From assembly GCF_029761915.1 (NCBI RefSeq), contig NZ_CP121695.1, positions 3,253,501 through 3,317,500 on the forward strand: a stretch of 64,000 nucleotides of DNA, given 5' to 3'. Origin of the DNA: Bradyrhizobium sp. CB1650. Lineage in GTDB: Bacteria > Pseudomonadota > Alphaproteobacteria > Rhizobiales > Xanthobacteraceae. The notes beneath the pieces were generated by a model that did no database searches, was not told the origin of the DNA, and saw only the letters and a program-made list of their open reading frames with translations. Positions 8,962 to 18,622 of this stretch are shown here, one piece after another (position 1 is the first letter of the stretch; every line of letters starts with the position of its first letter). Both the position numbers and the translations under genes were made by a program.

Positions 8962-9810
8962 ATGAATCGTCCCGAAAGGGCCTTTGCGAGCCAGGAAATC
9001 CGCCTTGAGCGACGTTTGCCGTCATACTGGCGGGTCACATTTGATCTACCGCCGGTCAACATCTTCGGGCCGAAGGAGACGCTGCGACTCGGCGAGATCA
9101 TCACCGCGATCGAACAAGACGAGCAGGTCAAGGTCGTGGTCTTCGACAGCAACGTCGATGGCTTCTTCGTCACGCACTACGATTTCCTGGCGCCTCTCGA
9201 AGAATCAGCGAAGATCCCGCCGGGGCCGACGGGCTTGCAGGCTCTGCCGGATATGCTGGTGCGCCTCAGCCGGGCGCCGGTTGTGTCCATCGCATCGATC
9301 CGGGGACGCGCAACCGGAGTCGGCAGCGAACTCGTTTTGGCAAGCGACATGCGCTTCGCCAGCCGCGAGAAGGCCATTCTCTCCCAATGGGAGGTTGGGG
9401 CTGGCCTGGTGCCAGGCGGAGGCCCGATGGCACGGCTGCCACGGTTGATGGGCAGAGGTCGGGCGCTGGAAATCCTGCTCAGCGCGGACGATATCGATGG
9501 CGATCTCGCTGAACGTTACGGGTACGTCAATCGATCGCTTCCAGACGTCGAACTCGACGGCTTCGTCGATGCGCTCGCCATGCGGATCGCGTCGTTCGAC
9601 AAGCAGGCGATCGCGGATACGAAGCGGCTGGTGGATGTCGCGAGCCTGCCGCCCGATGCGGAAATCAAGCCGGAATGGGACGCATTCATCGCGGCTCTCG
9701 GTCGGCCGGCCAGCCAGAAGCGGATCAAGGCGCTCATGGATCGTGGCTTCCATCGTCCAGGAGATGTCGAGAACCGGCTTGGGTTCTACGTCGGTCAAAT
9801 CGGCGGCTGA
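8962..9810 (+). CDS. Enoyl-CoA hydratase/isomerase-family (crotonase-fold) protein
   Basis: The start is placed at ATG 8962 behind AGGAGC; the longer frame from 8917 overlaps the previous stop and has no ribosome site. The 282-residue protein has crotonase features: VTFDLPPVNIFGPKE, VKVVVFDSNVDGFFVTHYDF, and the oxyanion-hole region SIASIRGRATGVGSELVLAS. The usual catalytic glutamates are replaced or shifted (AILSQWEVGAGLVPGGG), so it may be an isomerase, a hydrolase, or act on a non-CoA ester. It lies 41 bp after the epoxide hydrolase gene and probably in the same transcript. Confidence 0.85.
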   Translation: MNRPERAFASQEIRLERRLPSYWRVTFDLPPVNIFGPKETLRLGEIITAIEQDEQVKVVVFDSNVDGFFVTHYDFLAPLEESAKIPPGPTGLQALPDMLVRLSRAPVVSIASIRGRATGVGSELVLASDMRFASREKAILSQWEVGAGLVPGGGPMARLPRLMGRGRALEILLSADDIDGDLAERYGYVNRSLPDVELDGFVDALAMRIASFDKQAIADTKRLVDVASLPPDAEIKPEWDAFIAALGRPASQKRIKALMDRGFHRPGDVENRLGFYVGQIGG

Positions 9811-9953
9811 CGAGAGCCGTGGGTTGTCGAGCGGCAAGGTCAACGTCGTCTTCAATTTGATTTGAAGTATGACGATCGTCATTCATTGGTAAGAACGGCC
9901 AATCGGCGTGGTCGTCACGTCACGCGGCTTAGATTACAGGAAAGGGGAGGCAT

Positions 9954-10424
9954 ATGGCCTTTACCATCACAATCAATGGACTCACACATAGCGTCGATGT
10001 CGACGGCGATACGCCGTTGCTTTGGGTGTTGCGCGACGCACTCGGCATGACCGGGACGAAATTCGGCTGTGGCATGGCACTGTGCGGGGCATGCACGGTA
10101 CATGTCGACGGTACTGCTACACGTTCCTGCATCACAACCATCGACAGCATCGGTGACTCCAAGATCACCACGATTGAGGCGATTGGGACGACGCCAGCGG
10201 GGGCAAAGATCCAGAGGGCATGGCTCGAGCATGAGGTGGTGCAGTGCGGCTATTGCCAGTCCGGCCAGATCATGTCGGCGTCGGCCCTGCTCGCGGGCAA
10301 TCCGCAACCGACAGACAAGGATATCGATGATGCCATGAGCGGCAATATCTGCCGGTGCGGCACCTATGTGCGGATCCGCGAGGCGATCAAACTCGCCGCA
10401 CAGGCTAATGGAAAGGCAGGCTAA
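9954..10424 (+). CDS. iorA: 2Fe-2S subunit of isoquinoline 1-oxidoreductase-type molybdenum hydroxylase
   Basis: A 156-residue small subunit with two 2Fe-2S clusters. The ferredoxin-type cluster is bound by Cys39, Cys44, Cys47 and Cys59 (CGMALCGAC...C). The second, helical domain uses CGYC (Cys98, Cys101) and CRC (Cys133, Cys135). This is the electron-transfer chain of xanthine-dehydrogenase-family enzymes. A strong GGGGAGG site precedes the ATG. Only 2 bases separate it from the large-subunit gene. No FAD subunit is present, which matches the two-subunit IorAB group that passes electrons to cytochromes or other acceptors. Confidence 0.93.
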   Translation: MAFTITINGLTHSVDVDGDTPLLWVLRDALGMTGTKFGCGMALCGACTVHVDGTATRSCITTIDSIGDSKITTIEAIGTTPAGAKIQRAWLEHEVVQCGYCQSGQIMSASALLAGNPQPTDKDIDDAMSGNICRCGTYVRIREAIKLAAQANGKAG

Positions 10425-10426
10425 TC

Positions 10427-12580
10427 ATGGCATCCGATTCCAATCTCTCTCGCCGAAATTTCCTTATCGGCAGCGCCGCCGTTAGCGGCGGGATGATGCT
10501 GAGCCTGGCCCTCCCGTTCGGACGCAGCGAAGCGGCTGGCGTCGAAGACTTTGCCCCAAACGCCTTCATTCGCATCGGCAGCGACGGCCAGGTCATTCTG
10601 ACCATGCCCTATGTCGAAATGGGGCAGGGGACCTATACCTCGATTCCAATGCTGATCGCTGAGGAGCTCGAGGTTGGCTTGAACCAGGTTCGGCTGGAGC
10701 ACGCTCCGCCCAACGAGAAGCTTTACGCCAATCCGATGCTGGGCGTGCAGGCGACCGGCAACTCGAACGCGCTGCGTGGCGGCTGGATGCCGCTGCGCCA
10801 AGCAGGTGCGACCGCGAAGGTGATGCTGATCGCAGCCGCGGCCAAGCGCTGGGGAGTCGATGCCAACTCCTGCCGCGCGCAGGAGGGCGAGGTGGTCTAC
10901 GAGAAGAGCGGAAAGCGCGTGAAGTATGGAGAGCTGGCCGCAGACGCTGCGCAGATGCCGATTCCGAAGAAGGTCGAGCTGAAGCGGCCGGAAGACTTCA
11001 GACTGATCGGCACGCCGACGAAACGGCTCGACGCAGCCGGCAAGGTGAATGGTAGGGCAACCTATGGCATCGACGTCCGTCCCCCTGGCGTGAAAATCGC
11101 GACCCTCGCGCAATCGCCCGTCTTCGGCGGACGGCTGAAGAGCCTAGATGATAGCGCGGCGAAGGCCGTCAAGGGCGTGCGCCAGATCGTTCGTCTCGAT
11201 GACGCTGTGGCGGTCGTGGCCGATCATATGGGGGCCGCGAAAAAGGGGCTGGAAGCACTCAAGATCGAGTGGGACGGCGGCCCGAACGCCGGGCTCTCGA
11301 CGCAGGACGTGGCCCGCGAGCTCGAGCAAGCGACGCTCAAGCCGGGCGCAGTTGCGCAGAACATCGGCGATGCCGACAGCGCCATGGGCAGTGCCATGAC
11401 GAAGGTCGAGGCGAGCTACGAGGTTCCGTTCCTGGCGCATGCCACGATGGAGCCGATGAACTGCACGGTCCACTTCCGTGGCAGTGAGTGCGAGATCTGG
11501 ATCGGCACCCAGGCCATCGCACGTGTGCAGGCCATGGCGGCGAAAGCCGCAGGCCTGTCGCCAGAGAAGGTCACCGTCCACAATCATCCGCTCGGCGGCG
11601 GCTTTGGCCGGCGGCTGGAGGCTGACGGCGCGGTACGCGCGGTCGAGATTGCCAAGCAGGTCGATGGTCCGGTCAAGGTCGTATGGACCCGTGAGGAAGA
11701 TATCCAACACGACCTCTACCGCCCCTATTGGTTCGACCGGCTTACGGCAGGCCTCGACAAGGATGGCAAACCGATCGCCTGGAACCACCGCTTTGCAGGA
11801 TCCTCGGTCATCTCACGCTGGCTTCCGCCCGCATTCGCAAACGGTCTCGATCCGGACTCGACGGAAGGGGCAATCAACCTCGTTTATAATTTCCCGAATT
11901 TCCACGTCGAATACGTCCGTGTTGAGCCGCCGGGGATTCCAACCGGCTTCTGGCGCAGCGTTGGTCCGTCGCACAACGTATTCGTCACGGAGAGCTTTGT
12001 CGACGAACTGGCGGCAGCGGCCAAGCAAGATGCTGTCGCCTTTCGGCGCGCGCTACTCGAGCACGATCCGCGGGCTAGAGCCGTCCTCGATCTTGTCGCC
12101 GAGAAAGCGGGCTGGGGTCAGCCCTTGCCGAAAGGCCGCGGCCGCGGCGTCTCGCTCCAGAACGCGTTCGGCAGTCTCCTCGCGCAAGTCGCCGAGGTCG
12201 AGGTGGCAAAGGATGGCTCCGTTCGCGTCCACCGCGTTACCTGCGCGATGGACTGCGGCACCGTGATCAATCCCAACACGGTGCAGGCGCAGCTCCAAGG
12301 CGGAATCATGTATGGCGTGACGGCCGCGCTCTATGGCGAGATCACGCTTAAGAGCGGCCGTGTCGAACAGACCAATTTCGACACCTACCAGATCCTGCGC
12401 ATGAACGAGGCGCCAGCTGTTGAGGTGCACCTCATCAAGAGTACGGAGCCGCCGGGCGGCATGGGCGAGACCGGAACGTCGGCGATTGTCCCCGCCATCG
12501 CCAACGCTGTGTTCGCCGCAACGGGAAAACGTCTGCGCAAGATGCCGATCGACGTCAATATTCTGAAGCAGCCGGCGTGA
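10427..12580 (+). CDS. iorB: Molybdopterin-binding large subunit of IorB/aldehyde-dehydrogenase type
   Basis: A 717-residue subunit with a Tat-like leader (SRRNFLIGSAAVSGGMML). The molybdopterin-binding domains show YVEMGQGTYTSIPML, PLGGGFGRRLEADG and GFWRSVGPSHNVF. The catalytic Glu sits in GGMGETGTSAI (about residue 681). The family hydroxylates N-heterocycles or oxidises aldehydes using water as oxygen donor. The leader suggests periplasmic export as a complex with the small subunit, as known for IorAB-type and PaoABC-type enzymes. No maturation chaperone (XdhC/PaoD type) is visible nearby. Genuine substrate unknown; aldehydes fit the neighbourhood best. Confidence 0.92.
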   Translation: MASDSNLSRRNFLIGSAAVSGGMMLSLALPFGRSEAAGVEDFAPNAFIRIGSDGQVILTMPYVEMGQGTYTSIPMLIAEELEVGLNQVRLEHAPPNEKLYANPMLGVQATGNSNALRGGWMPLRQAGATAKVMLIAAAAKRWGVDANSCRAQEGEVVYEKSGKRVKYGELAADAAQMPIPKKVELKRPEDFRLIGTPTKRLDAAGKVNGRATYGIDVRPPGVKIATLAQSPVFGGRLKSLDDSAAKAVKGVRQIVRLDDAVAVVADHMGAAKKGLEALKIEWDGGPNAGLSTQDVARELEQATLKPGAVAQNIGDADSAMGSAMTKVEASYEVPFLAHATMEPMNCTVHFRGSECEIWIGTQAIARVQAMAAKAAGLSPEKVTVHNHPLGGGFGRRLEADGAVRAVEIAKQVDGPVKVVWTREEDIQHDLYRPYWFDRLTAGLDKDGKPIAWNHRFAGSSVISRWLPPAFANGLDPDSTEGAINLVYNFPNFHVEYVRVEPPGIPTGFWRSVGPSHNVFVTESFVDELAAAAKQDAVAFRRALLEHDPRARAVLDLVAEKAGWGQPLPKGRGRGVSLQNAFGSLLAQVAEVEVAKDGSVRVHRVTCAMDCGTVINPNTVQAQLQGGIMYGVTAALYGEITLKSGRVEQTNFDTYQILRMNEAPAVEVHLIKSTEPPGGMGETGTSAIVPAIANAVFAATGKRLRKMPIDVNILKQPA

Positions 12581-12617
12581 CGCGTTCAACAAGCATTGCA
12601 GCAGCGAGGAGGACAAC

Positions 12618-13043
12618 ATGATCCGCAAGGCAAAGGCAGTTTGGCACGGCAGTGGCCGTGCCGGCAGTGGCAGCCTCTCGAGCGAATCCGGCGTACTCGC
12701 CGACACACCATATTCGTTCAGGACGCGTTTCGAGAATGAGAAGGGCACCAACCCCGAGGAGTTGGTTGCCGCCGCCCATGCCGGCTGTTTCACCATGGCG
12801 CTCGCCTTCGGTCTGCAGGCGGCGGGCTTCACCCCGACCGAGCTCTCGACAGAAGCCGCTGTCACCCTGGAGCAGGAGGGGCAGGGATTCCGCATTAGCA
12901 AGTCGGCACTCACCTTGCGCGCCAAAGTGCCAAATCTTGATGAAGCGGGCTTTGCTCGCATCGCTGGAGAGGCGGAGAAGAACTGCCCGGTGTCCAAAGC
13001 TCTCAACGCGACCATCACCTTGGACGCGAAATTAAACATCTGA
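12618..13043 (+). CDS. OsmC/Ohr-family thiol peroxidase
   Basis: A 141-residue protein with the two-cysteine arrangement of OsmC/OhrA: AAHAGCFTMALAFGLQAAG (peroxidatic Cys) and NCPVSKALNATI (resolving Cys). These proteins reduce organic hydroperoxides with lipoyl-type reductants. A strong AGGAGGACAAC ribosome site precedes the ATG. It sits 37 bp after iorB and before a cupin gene, in the same orientation. A molybdenum hydroxylase that passes electrons to oxygen would produce peroxide, so a local peroxidase is plausible. Length is normal for the family. Confidence 0.9.
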   Translation: MIRKAKAVWHGSGRAGSGSLSSESGVLADTPYSFRTRFENEKGTNPEELVAAAHAGCFTMALAFGLQAAGFTPTELSTEAAVTLEQEGQGFRISKSALTLRAKVPNLDEAGFARIAGEAEKNCPVSKALNATITLDAKLNI

Positions 13044-13078
13044 CGGCAAGCTGCATTGACCAAAAAAGGATGGCACCG

Positions 13079-13507
13079 ATGCCATGCAATCATCAACCTG
13101 ATCAGGCTGATTTCAGGGCGATTCTGCCCGCAGACATCGACTGGAAGCCGTTCCCGGCGTTTCCGTCTGGGGCTCGTCTGGCGGTCCTCGTCGGCCATCC
13201 GACCGAACCGGGTCCTTATGTGGTCAGGGTTAAGGTGCCCGACGGCACGAAGCTGATGCCCCACAAGCATCCGGAAGATCGCATCTACACGGTCATGTCG
13301 GGCGTCTTCTACATCGGGCTCGGCGAAAGCTTCGATGGCGACAAGGTCAAAGCGTATCCGCCGGGCAGCGTCATCGTTCTTCCGGGGGAGACCTGGCATT
13401 TCCACTGGGCGAAGTCCGGCGAGTACGTCACCCAAGTGACGGCGATCGGTCCGCTTGGCCTCGAATATCACGACCCGCACGACGATCCGCGCCATCAACA
13501 CGCGTAG
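13079..13507 (+). CDS. Cupin-domain protein
   Basis: A small single-domain cupin of 142 residues, counted from ATG 13079, which has AAAGGA 9 bases upstream; ATG 13070 is in frame but too close to that site. The first cupin motif is seen in LMPHKHPEDRIYTVMSGVFY (two His and a Glu-like acid) and the second in PGSVIVLPGETWHFHWAKSG. Metal ligands are therefore present. Cupins of this size may be isomerases, dioxygenases or sensors. The gene lies between osmC and an enolase-superfamily gene in the same series; its function is not further assignable. Confidence 0.8.
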   Translation: MPCNHQPDQADFRAILPADIDWKPFPAFPSGARLAVLVGHPTEPGPYVVRVKVPDGTKLMPHKHPEDRIYTVMSGVFYIGLGESFDGDKVKAYPPGSVIVLPGETWHFHWAKSGEYVTQVTAIGPLGLEYHDPHDDPRHQHA

Positions 13508-13563
13508 GCCACTCCGATCTCGGGAACCACGTAGATGGAGCCGCAGGCGAAAGGTCCCTCACG

Positions 13564-14664
13564 ATGATCATCACCGGCATCGAGACCGTCCCCCTGCGCA
13601 TTCCCTTTAAGCCCTGTAGCAAATCCGCCTCTTCCGCTTGGGGCGACAGCAACCTGCCGGCCGCGGACGCGCTGCTCGTCAAGGTGGCAACTGATCATGG
13701 GCTCGTGGGATGGGGGGAAGCGTTCGGCTTTCGCGCGGTCGCCTCGGCGACGCTTGCAGTCGACCAACTAATCGCGCCGCTCTGCATCGGCAAGGATGCG
13801 ACCCGGATCGAACCGCTGATGCTGGACGTTCAGAAGAGGCTGCACGTGTTTGGACGAGGTGGCGCGCTGGCCTTCGCCATATCAGCAGTCGACATTGCTC
13901 TCTGGGATATTGCTGGTAAGGCCGCCAATGCGCCGCTGTGCCGGCTTTTGGGAGGCGGTGGGCCCGAGCTCGACTGCTATGCGAGCCTGGTCCGATATTC
14001 AGAACCGTCGCTCGTCCGAGCCGCGGTTCGACAGGCGATCGACGCTGGATTTCGCACGCTCAAACTTCATGAGATTGAACTTGCGGCCATTCGCGCTGCT
14101 CGCGAGGAGGCTGGCCCCGACATCGAGCTGACACTGGACGTCAACTGTCCCTGGACACTCTATGAGGCGCGGCAAATGACGGAAGAGCTCAAGGCGGTCG
14201 ACCTGAAATGGCTGGAGGAGCCGCTCTGGCCGCCGGAGAATTTTGACGGTCTCACCGCGTTGAGAAAGACGAGTGGCCTCCCGATCGCAGCCGGCGAGAA
14301 CGTCTACACGCTGATGGATTTCGAGCGGCTATTGGCCGCCGGCGCGGTGGACTTCGTTCAGCCAAGCCCGGCCAAGATGGGCGGAATCAGCGAGCTTCGC
14401 AGAATCTTTCCGCTCGCCACACTCCATAACGTCCCAGTGATGCCGCACTCTTTTTACGATGGTCCGGGGCTGCTGGCCGCAATCCACACGACTGCTGCGC
14501 TCGGAACAGCGGATTCCATGGTCGAGTGGCGTTGGTTCGACCTTGAAGCCACGATTTACGGCGATGCGCTGAGCCCGAAGGGTGGCCGAATTTCGGTACC
14601 CGCGGGGCCGGGCCTTGGTATCGACCCAGACCCCGATGCGATTAGGATTTACGGTTGGAAGTAG
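13564..14664 (+). CDS. Enolase-superfamily (mandelate racemase/muconate lactonizing-like) protein
   Basis: A 366-residue protein with the capping domain (residues 1-125) and (beta/alpha)7beta barrel of the enolase superfamily. Metal ligands can be seen at Asp192 (LDVNCPW), Glu218/219 ([11 protein letters not shown]) and Glu245 (AAGENVYT). The second-strand base motif reads LKLHE (Lys167, His169) rather than KxK, and the strand that carries the general-base Asp in mandelate racemase reads [11 protein letters not shown], with Ser268 in place of Asp. His295 ([10 protein letters not shown]) is retained. It is likely an acid-sugar dehydratase or an epimerase of unknown specificity. It ends 4 bp before the SdhA-like gene. 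Confidence 0.85.
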   Translation: MIITGIETVPLRIPFKPCSKSASSAWGDSNLPAADALLVKVATDHGLVGWGEAFGFRAVASATLAVDQLIAPLCIGKDATRIEPLMLDVQKRLHVFGRGGALAFAISAVDIALWDIAGKAANAPLCRLLGGGGPELDCYASLVRYSEPSLVRAAVRQAIDAGFRTLKLHEIELAAIRAAREEAGPDIELTLDVNCPWTLYEARQMTEELKAVDLKWLEEPLWPPENFDGLTALRKTSGLPIAAGENVYTLMDFERLLAAGAVDFVQPSPAKMGGISELRRIFPLATLHNVPVMPHSFYDGPGLLAAIHTTAALGTADSMVEWRWFDLEATIYGDALSPKGGRISVPAGPGLGIDPDPDAIRIYGWK

Positions 14665-14668
14665 CGCC

Positions 14669-16465
14669 ATGACCGAAGCCTACGAGATCATCGATCATTG
14701 CTATGACGTGGTCATCGTTGGCGCAGGCGGTGCCGGATTGCGCGCCGCACTGGGCATGGCGGCATCTGGATTGAGCACCGCCTGCGTCACCAAGGTGTTT
14801 CCGACGCGCAGTCATACGGTCGCCGCACAGGGCGGCATGGCGGCCTCGCTAGGCAACATGGGGGACGGCGATGACTGGCGCTTCCATATGTACGACACGG
14901 TCAAAGGCTCAGATTGGCTCGGCGATCAGGATGCGATCGAATACATGTGTCGCGAGGCCGTGCCCGCCGTGCTTGAGCTAGAGCACTATGGTGTTCCGTT
15001 CTCCCGCACCGCGGATGGAAAGATTTATCAGCGGCCTTTCGGCGGTCAGACGATCGGCTTCGGCAGGCAGATGGCGCAGCGCACCTGTGCCGCAGCCGAT
15101 CGCACCGGCCATGCGATTCTGCACACGCTCTATCAGCAGTGCGTGAAGTATAACACCGAGTTCTTCGTCGAGTATTTCGCGCTTGATCTGTTGATGGATG
15201 ACGACGGCGCCTGCCACGGCCTGATCGCCTGGAATTTGGAAGACGGCACACTCCATCGCTTTCGCGCCCATCGCACGGTGCTTGCGACCGGGGGTTATGG
15301 CCGCGTCTACTTCTCCTGCACCGCCGCGCATACCTGTACAGGGGATGGCAATGCAATGGTGCTGCGTGCAGGGCTGCCGCTTGAGGACATGGAGTTCACG
15401 CAATTCCATCCAAGCGGCATCTATGGCTCGGGCTGCCTGATCACGGAGGGCGCACGCGGCGAGGGCGGCTACTTCACCAACTCGGACGGCGAGCGTTTCA
15501 TGGAGCGTTACGCGCCGAGCGCCAAGGATCTTGCCGGGCGCGACGTCGTCTGCCGCGCCATGACGATCGAGATCAATCAAGGCCGCGGCTGCGGTCCGCG
15601 CAAGGATTACATCGAGCTGCATCTGGAGCATCTCGGTGCCGACATCCTGCATGAGCGCCTGCCAGGCATCAGCGAAACCGCCCGCATCTTTGCCGGCGTC
15701 GATGTCACGCGCCAGCCAATCCCGGTGCTGCCGACCGTCCACTACAATATGGGCGGGGTGCCGACCAATTTGCATGGCGAGGTGGTCACAAAATTCAACG
15801 GTGATCCGGAAACCATCGTTCAGGGATTGATGGCGATCGGGGAAGCGGCCTCCGTGTCGGTGCACGGCGCCAACCGGTTGGGCTCCAACTCGCTGCTCGA
15901 TATCGTCGTGTTCGGTCGTGCCGCGGCCTACCGGGCGACGGAGATGCTGCGCCCGGGCGAAGGGCATCCGCCCATGCGACAGGCCGCGACCGACAGGGCG
16001 ATCGCGCGGTTGGATCGCATCCGCTGGTCAAAGGGCAAGACCGGCGCCGGCGACATCCGCCTTGAGATGCAACGGACCATGCAGAAGCATTGTGCGGTTT
16101 TTCGCACCGGTTCGCTGCTTGACGAAGGCGTGGCGAAACTCGATGAGGTGCTTGCCATGATGCGCGACGACCTCGCGATTGCCGACCGTTCGATGATGTT
16201 CAACACCGATCTCACCGAGGCGCTCGAGCTCGACAACATGCTGGCGCAGGCCAATGTCAGCCTGCGCTCAGCGATCGGCCGCACCGAAAGCCGCGGCGCC
16301 CATGCGCGCGAGGATTTTCCAAAACGGGATGATGAGAATTGGCTCAGACACACACTTTCGTGGCTCGATTCCGACGGACCGGTCCGGCTCGACTATCGGC
16401 CGGTGCACCTGCAGCCGCTCACGAACGAGGTGGCGACGATCCCGCCAAAGGAACGAGTGTATTAA
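14669..16465 (+). CDS. SdhA-like succinate dehydrogenase/fumarate reductase flavoprotein (orphan)
   Basis: The start is ATG 14669, four bases after the previous stop; the frame extends further upstream only through the preceding gene. The 598-residue protein has the FAD dinucleotide fold ([19 protein letters not shown]), the covalent-FAD His49 in [17 protein letters not shown], and active-site blocks [26 protein letters not shown] and [19 protein letters not shown]. It is very close to the canonical SdhA sequence. No SdhB, SdhC or SdhD genes are adjacent, so it is either a paralogue that joins the housekeeping complex or a soluble flavoenzyme. Its place in the redox gene series is unusual. 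Confidence 0.88.
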   Translation: MTEAYEIIDHCYDVVIVGAGGAGLRAALGMAASGLSTACVTKVFPTRSHTVAAQGGMAASLGNMGDGDDWRFHMYDTVKGSDWLGDQDAIEYMCREAVPAVLELEHYGVPFSRTADGKIYQRPFGGQTIGFGRQMAQRTCAAADRTGHAILHTLYQQCVKYNTEFFVEYFALDLLMDDDGACHGLIAWNLEDGTLHRFRAHRTVLATGGYGRVYFSCTAAHTCTGDGNAMVLRAGLPLEDMEFTQFHPSGIYGSGCLITEGARGEGGYFTNSDGERFMERYAPSAKDLAGRDVVCRAMTIEINQGRGCGPRKDYIELHLEHLGADILHERLPGISETARIFAGVDVTRQPIPVLPTVHYNMGGVPTNLHGEVVTKFNGDPETIVQGLMAIGEAASVSVHGANRLGSNSLLDIVVFGRAAAYRATEMLRPGEGHPPMRQAATDRAIARLDRIRWSKGKTGAGDIRLEMQRTMQKHCAVFRTGSLLDEGVAKLDEVLAMMRDDLAIADRSMMFNTDLTEALELDNMLAQANVSLRSAIGRTESRGAHAREDFPKRDDENWLRHTLSWLDSDGPVRLDYRPVHLQPLTNEVATIPPKERVY

Positions 16466-16538
16466 GCATGAGATCCGTACCGTCAGTTCGTTGAAGACAT
16501 AGAAAATAAAAGGTGTGTTGATCTTGAGGGTGATCGCG

Positions 16539-17000
16539 ATGGAAGCCAAGTTACGTACCTACAGCAAGACGCCTGAGGCCATTTCCCACCTGACGCCTGA
16601 ACAATTTCGAGTGACGCAGCAAGGCGGTACCGAATTGCCTGGCACGGGCAGTTATCTGCATAACAAGGAGCCGAGGATCTACGCGGATATCGTGTCAGGC
16701 GAACCCCTGTTTGCCTCTTCGGACAGATATGAATCGGGCTGCGGCTGGCCTAGCTTCACCAAGCCCATCCAGCCGGCCAATGTCCGGGAACTTCGAGATA
16801 CCTCGCACGGCATCATCCGTACTGAGGTGCGCTCAGTCCATGGCGACAGCCATCTCGGCCATGTTTTTGACGATGGCCCCGAGGACCGTGGCGGTCTACG
16901 GTACTGCATCAACTCGGCTTCTCTGCGGTTCATTCCGCGTGATCAAATGGAAGCCGAAGGCTATGGAACCTACCTCGATCAAGTGGAGGACGTCCAATGA
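16539..17000 (+). CDS. msrB: Peptide methionine-R-sulfoxide reductase MsrB
   Basis: A 153-residue protein from ATG 16539, preceded by AGGGT; an upstream GTG (16515) is possible. MsrB hallmarks are visible: [10 protein letters not shown] (Cys68, resolving position), [19 protein letters not shown] and the catalytic Cys123 in [11 protein letters not shown]. It lacks the two CxxC zinc motifs, as in the zinc-free MsrB group. It reduces methionine-R-sulfoxide in proteins. Its stop overlaps the msrA start (ATGA), so the two stereospecific reductases are made together. No signal peptide is seen; both act in the cytosol. Confidence 0.95.
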   Translation: MEAKLRTYSKTPEAISHLTPEQFRVTQQGGTELPGTGSYLHNKEPRIYADIVSGEPLFASSDRYESGCGWPSFTKPIQPANVRELRDTSHGIIRTEVRSVHGDSHLGHVFDDGPEDRGGLRYCINSASLRFIPRDQMEAEGYGTYLDQVEDVQ

Positions 17001-17512
17001 CGACGGAACGCGCTGTGCTGGCCGGTGGCTGCTTCTGGGGCATGCAGGATCTGATCCGAAAACAGCCGGGCGTGATCTCGACACGCGTCGGCTACACGGG
17101 CGGGAAGGTGAAGAACGCCACCTATCGCAATCACGAAGGTCATGCCGAGGCGATCGAGATTGTCTTTGATCTAGCAAAAACCGACTATCGAACGCTTCTG
17201 GAGTTCTTCTTTCAGATCCATGATCCCACCACCCTCAATCGTCAGGGCAACGATTTAGGCACGAGCTATCGGTCAGCGATCTTCTACACGACGGAGGAGC
17301 AAAGAAAGATTGCCGAAGACACGATCGCGGACGTTGAGGCTTCGCATCTCTGGCCCGGTAAGGTGGTCACGGAAGTTACTCCTGCCGGCGACTTCTGGGA
17401 GGCCGAGCCCGAGCACCAGGATTATCTGGAGCGTTATCCGGACGGCTACACCTGTCACTTCGTGCGCCCGGGCTGGAAACTGCCAAAGCGAACGGTTCAG
17501 TCGGCAGTCTGA
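16997..17512 (+). CDS. msrA: Peptide methionine-S-sulfoxide reductase MsrA
   Basis: A 171-residue protein with the MsrA signature GGCFWGMQD (catalytic Cys12), followed by [25 protein letters not shown] and [27 protein letters not shown] sequence. It repairs methionine-S-sulfoxide. It overlaps msrB by 4 bp, which implies coupled translation. Typical resolving cysteines near the C-terminus are limited to [10 protein letters not shown], so regeneration probably uses one cysteine there. The pair closes the oxidative-damage part of the plus-strand series. Confidence 0.95.
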   Translation: MTTERAVLAGGCFWGMQDLIRKQPGVISTRVGYTGGKVKNATYRNHEGHAEAIEIVFDLAKTDYRTLLEFFFQIHDPTTLNRQGNDLGTSYRSAIFYTTEEQRKIAEDTIADVEASHLWPGKVVTEVTPAGDFWEAEPEHQDYLERYPDGYTCHFVRPGWKLPKRTVQSAV

Positions 17513-17548
17513 AACCTTATTGTTGAAAGCGACGGCGGGAGAGCTGAA

Positions 17549-17842
17549 ATGGCAAAGGGATATTGGATCACCTTTTATCGCTCCATTTCCGATCCGGCTG
17601 CGCTGGCAGCGTATGGAAAGCTTGCAGGGCCGGCCATCGTCGCCCACGGTGGGCGCTTCCTTGTGCGTGGTGAGGCCATGAAGGCCTATGAGCAAGGGAT
17701 TGCTCAGCGAACCACCGTGACGGAGTTCGATAGCGCCGAGCAGGCGATGGCCGCCCACAACAGTCCCGCTTATCAAGAGGCGCTCGAGGCGCTCGGCAGC
17801 ACCTGCGAACGCGATGTCCGTATCGTCGGAGGAGTGGACTGA
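17549..17842 (+). CDS. DUF1330 family protein
   Basis: A 97-residue dimeric alpha+beta-barrel-type protein with the DUF1330 pattern: an initial AKGYWITFYRSISDPAAL strand, VAHGGRFLVRGEA, and a late AHNSPAYQEALEALG. The family function is not established. A GGGAGAGCTGAA ribosome site precedes the ATG. It is the last gene of the plus-strand series and ends 9 bp before the convergent response-regulator gene. A second DUF1330 gene occurs at 37659-37967. Confidence 0.85.
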   Translation: MAKGYWITFYRSISDPAALAAYGKLAGPAIVAHGGRFLVRGEAMKAYEQGIAQRTTVTEFDSAEQAMAAHNSPAYQEALEALGSTCERDVRIVGGVD

Positions 17843-17851
17843 TGCGGCCGG

Positions 17852-18493
17852 TTATCGCCCCAGTTTCCGACGGTCGGGCTTGAGGACGTCGGCCATCCGA
17901 ACCAGCTCGGCATAGGTGCGCGCGCCCATCTTGTGCATGGCCGCGCCACGATGAATCTTGACCGTGATTTCACTAATTCCGAGATCGCCGGCGACCTGCT
18001 TATTCATTTTCCCGGCCGTGACGTGCAACATCACTTCCTGCTCGCGCGGGGACAGTGTTTCGAACCGTTCTCTCAATTGCGAAATATCGTTTTCGATCAC
18101 ACGTCTTTGCCGGTCACGCTCGATGGCAGCCATGACGGCATCGAGCATGTCCTGATCACGAAACGGCTTGGGAAGGAAATCTACTGCGCCGTGCTTCATA
18201 GCGTGAACCGACATCGGAATATCCCCGAATCCCGTCATCATCACCACCGGAATTCCGACGCCAATCTGAGTCAGGCGACCTTGAAACTCGAGGCCATTCA
18301 CGCCCGGCAGTCGGACATCAAGGACGATGCAGCCAGGCCTGTCCGTGAGATTTGCTGAAAGGAAATCCTCGGCTGTGGCATAGCTCTCAGTCTGAAGCCC
18401 GACCGAATCGAAGAGACCTTTTAACGCACTGCGCATGGAAGCGTCGTCGTCGACGACGTGTACAAGGGGTTTTTCGTTGTTGGCGGACCGCAT
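17852..18493 (-). CDS. FixJ-like response regulator, receiver plus LuxR-type HTH
   Basis: A 213-residue regulator from ATG 18493, which follows TAAAGGC; the frame continues upstream without a ribosome site. The receiver domain has Asp15-17 (VVDDDASM), phosphoacceptor Asp59 (CIVLDVRLPG), and Lys109 (LPKPF). The C-terminal LuxR/NarL helix-turn-helix is FETLSPREQEVMLHVTAGK followed by QVAGDLGISEITVKIHRGA. The layout matches FixJ/NodW-type regulators. A soluble histidine kinase gene lies 129 bp upstream on the same strand and is the natural partner. Confidence 0.93.
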   Translation of the reverse strand: MRSANNEKPLVHVVDDDASMRSALKGLFDSVGLQTESYATAEDFLSANLTDRPGCIVLDVRLPGVNGLEFQGRLTQIGVGIPVVMMTGFGDIPMSVHAMKHGAVDFLPKPFRDQDMLDAVMAAIERDRQRRVIENDISQLRERFETLSPREQEVMLHVTAGKMNKQVAGDLGISEITVKIHRGAAMHKMGARTYAELVRMADVLKPDRRKLGR

Positions 18494-18622
18494 GCCTTTA
18501 GACACACACCGTATTTTGGCGGGAATGTCTAACATGAACGGCGCCGGAGCGGGGATCACACCTGTGTATAGGTGACGTCGCGCGTGCCAGTTCCGCCACA
18601 AAAGTCCAATCGTGACGGTGCT

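Noticed and set aside
12053..13501. 482-residue minus-strand open frame opposite iorB, osmC and the cupin gene
   Set aside because: It is a high-GC shadow with no recognisable domain; three convincing genes lie on the other strand.
14978..15967. 329-residue minus-strand open frame
   Set aside because: Antisense to the SdhA-like gene, which has unmistakable family motifs.
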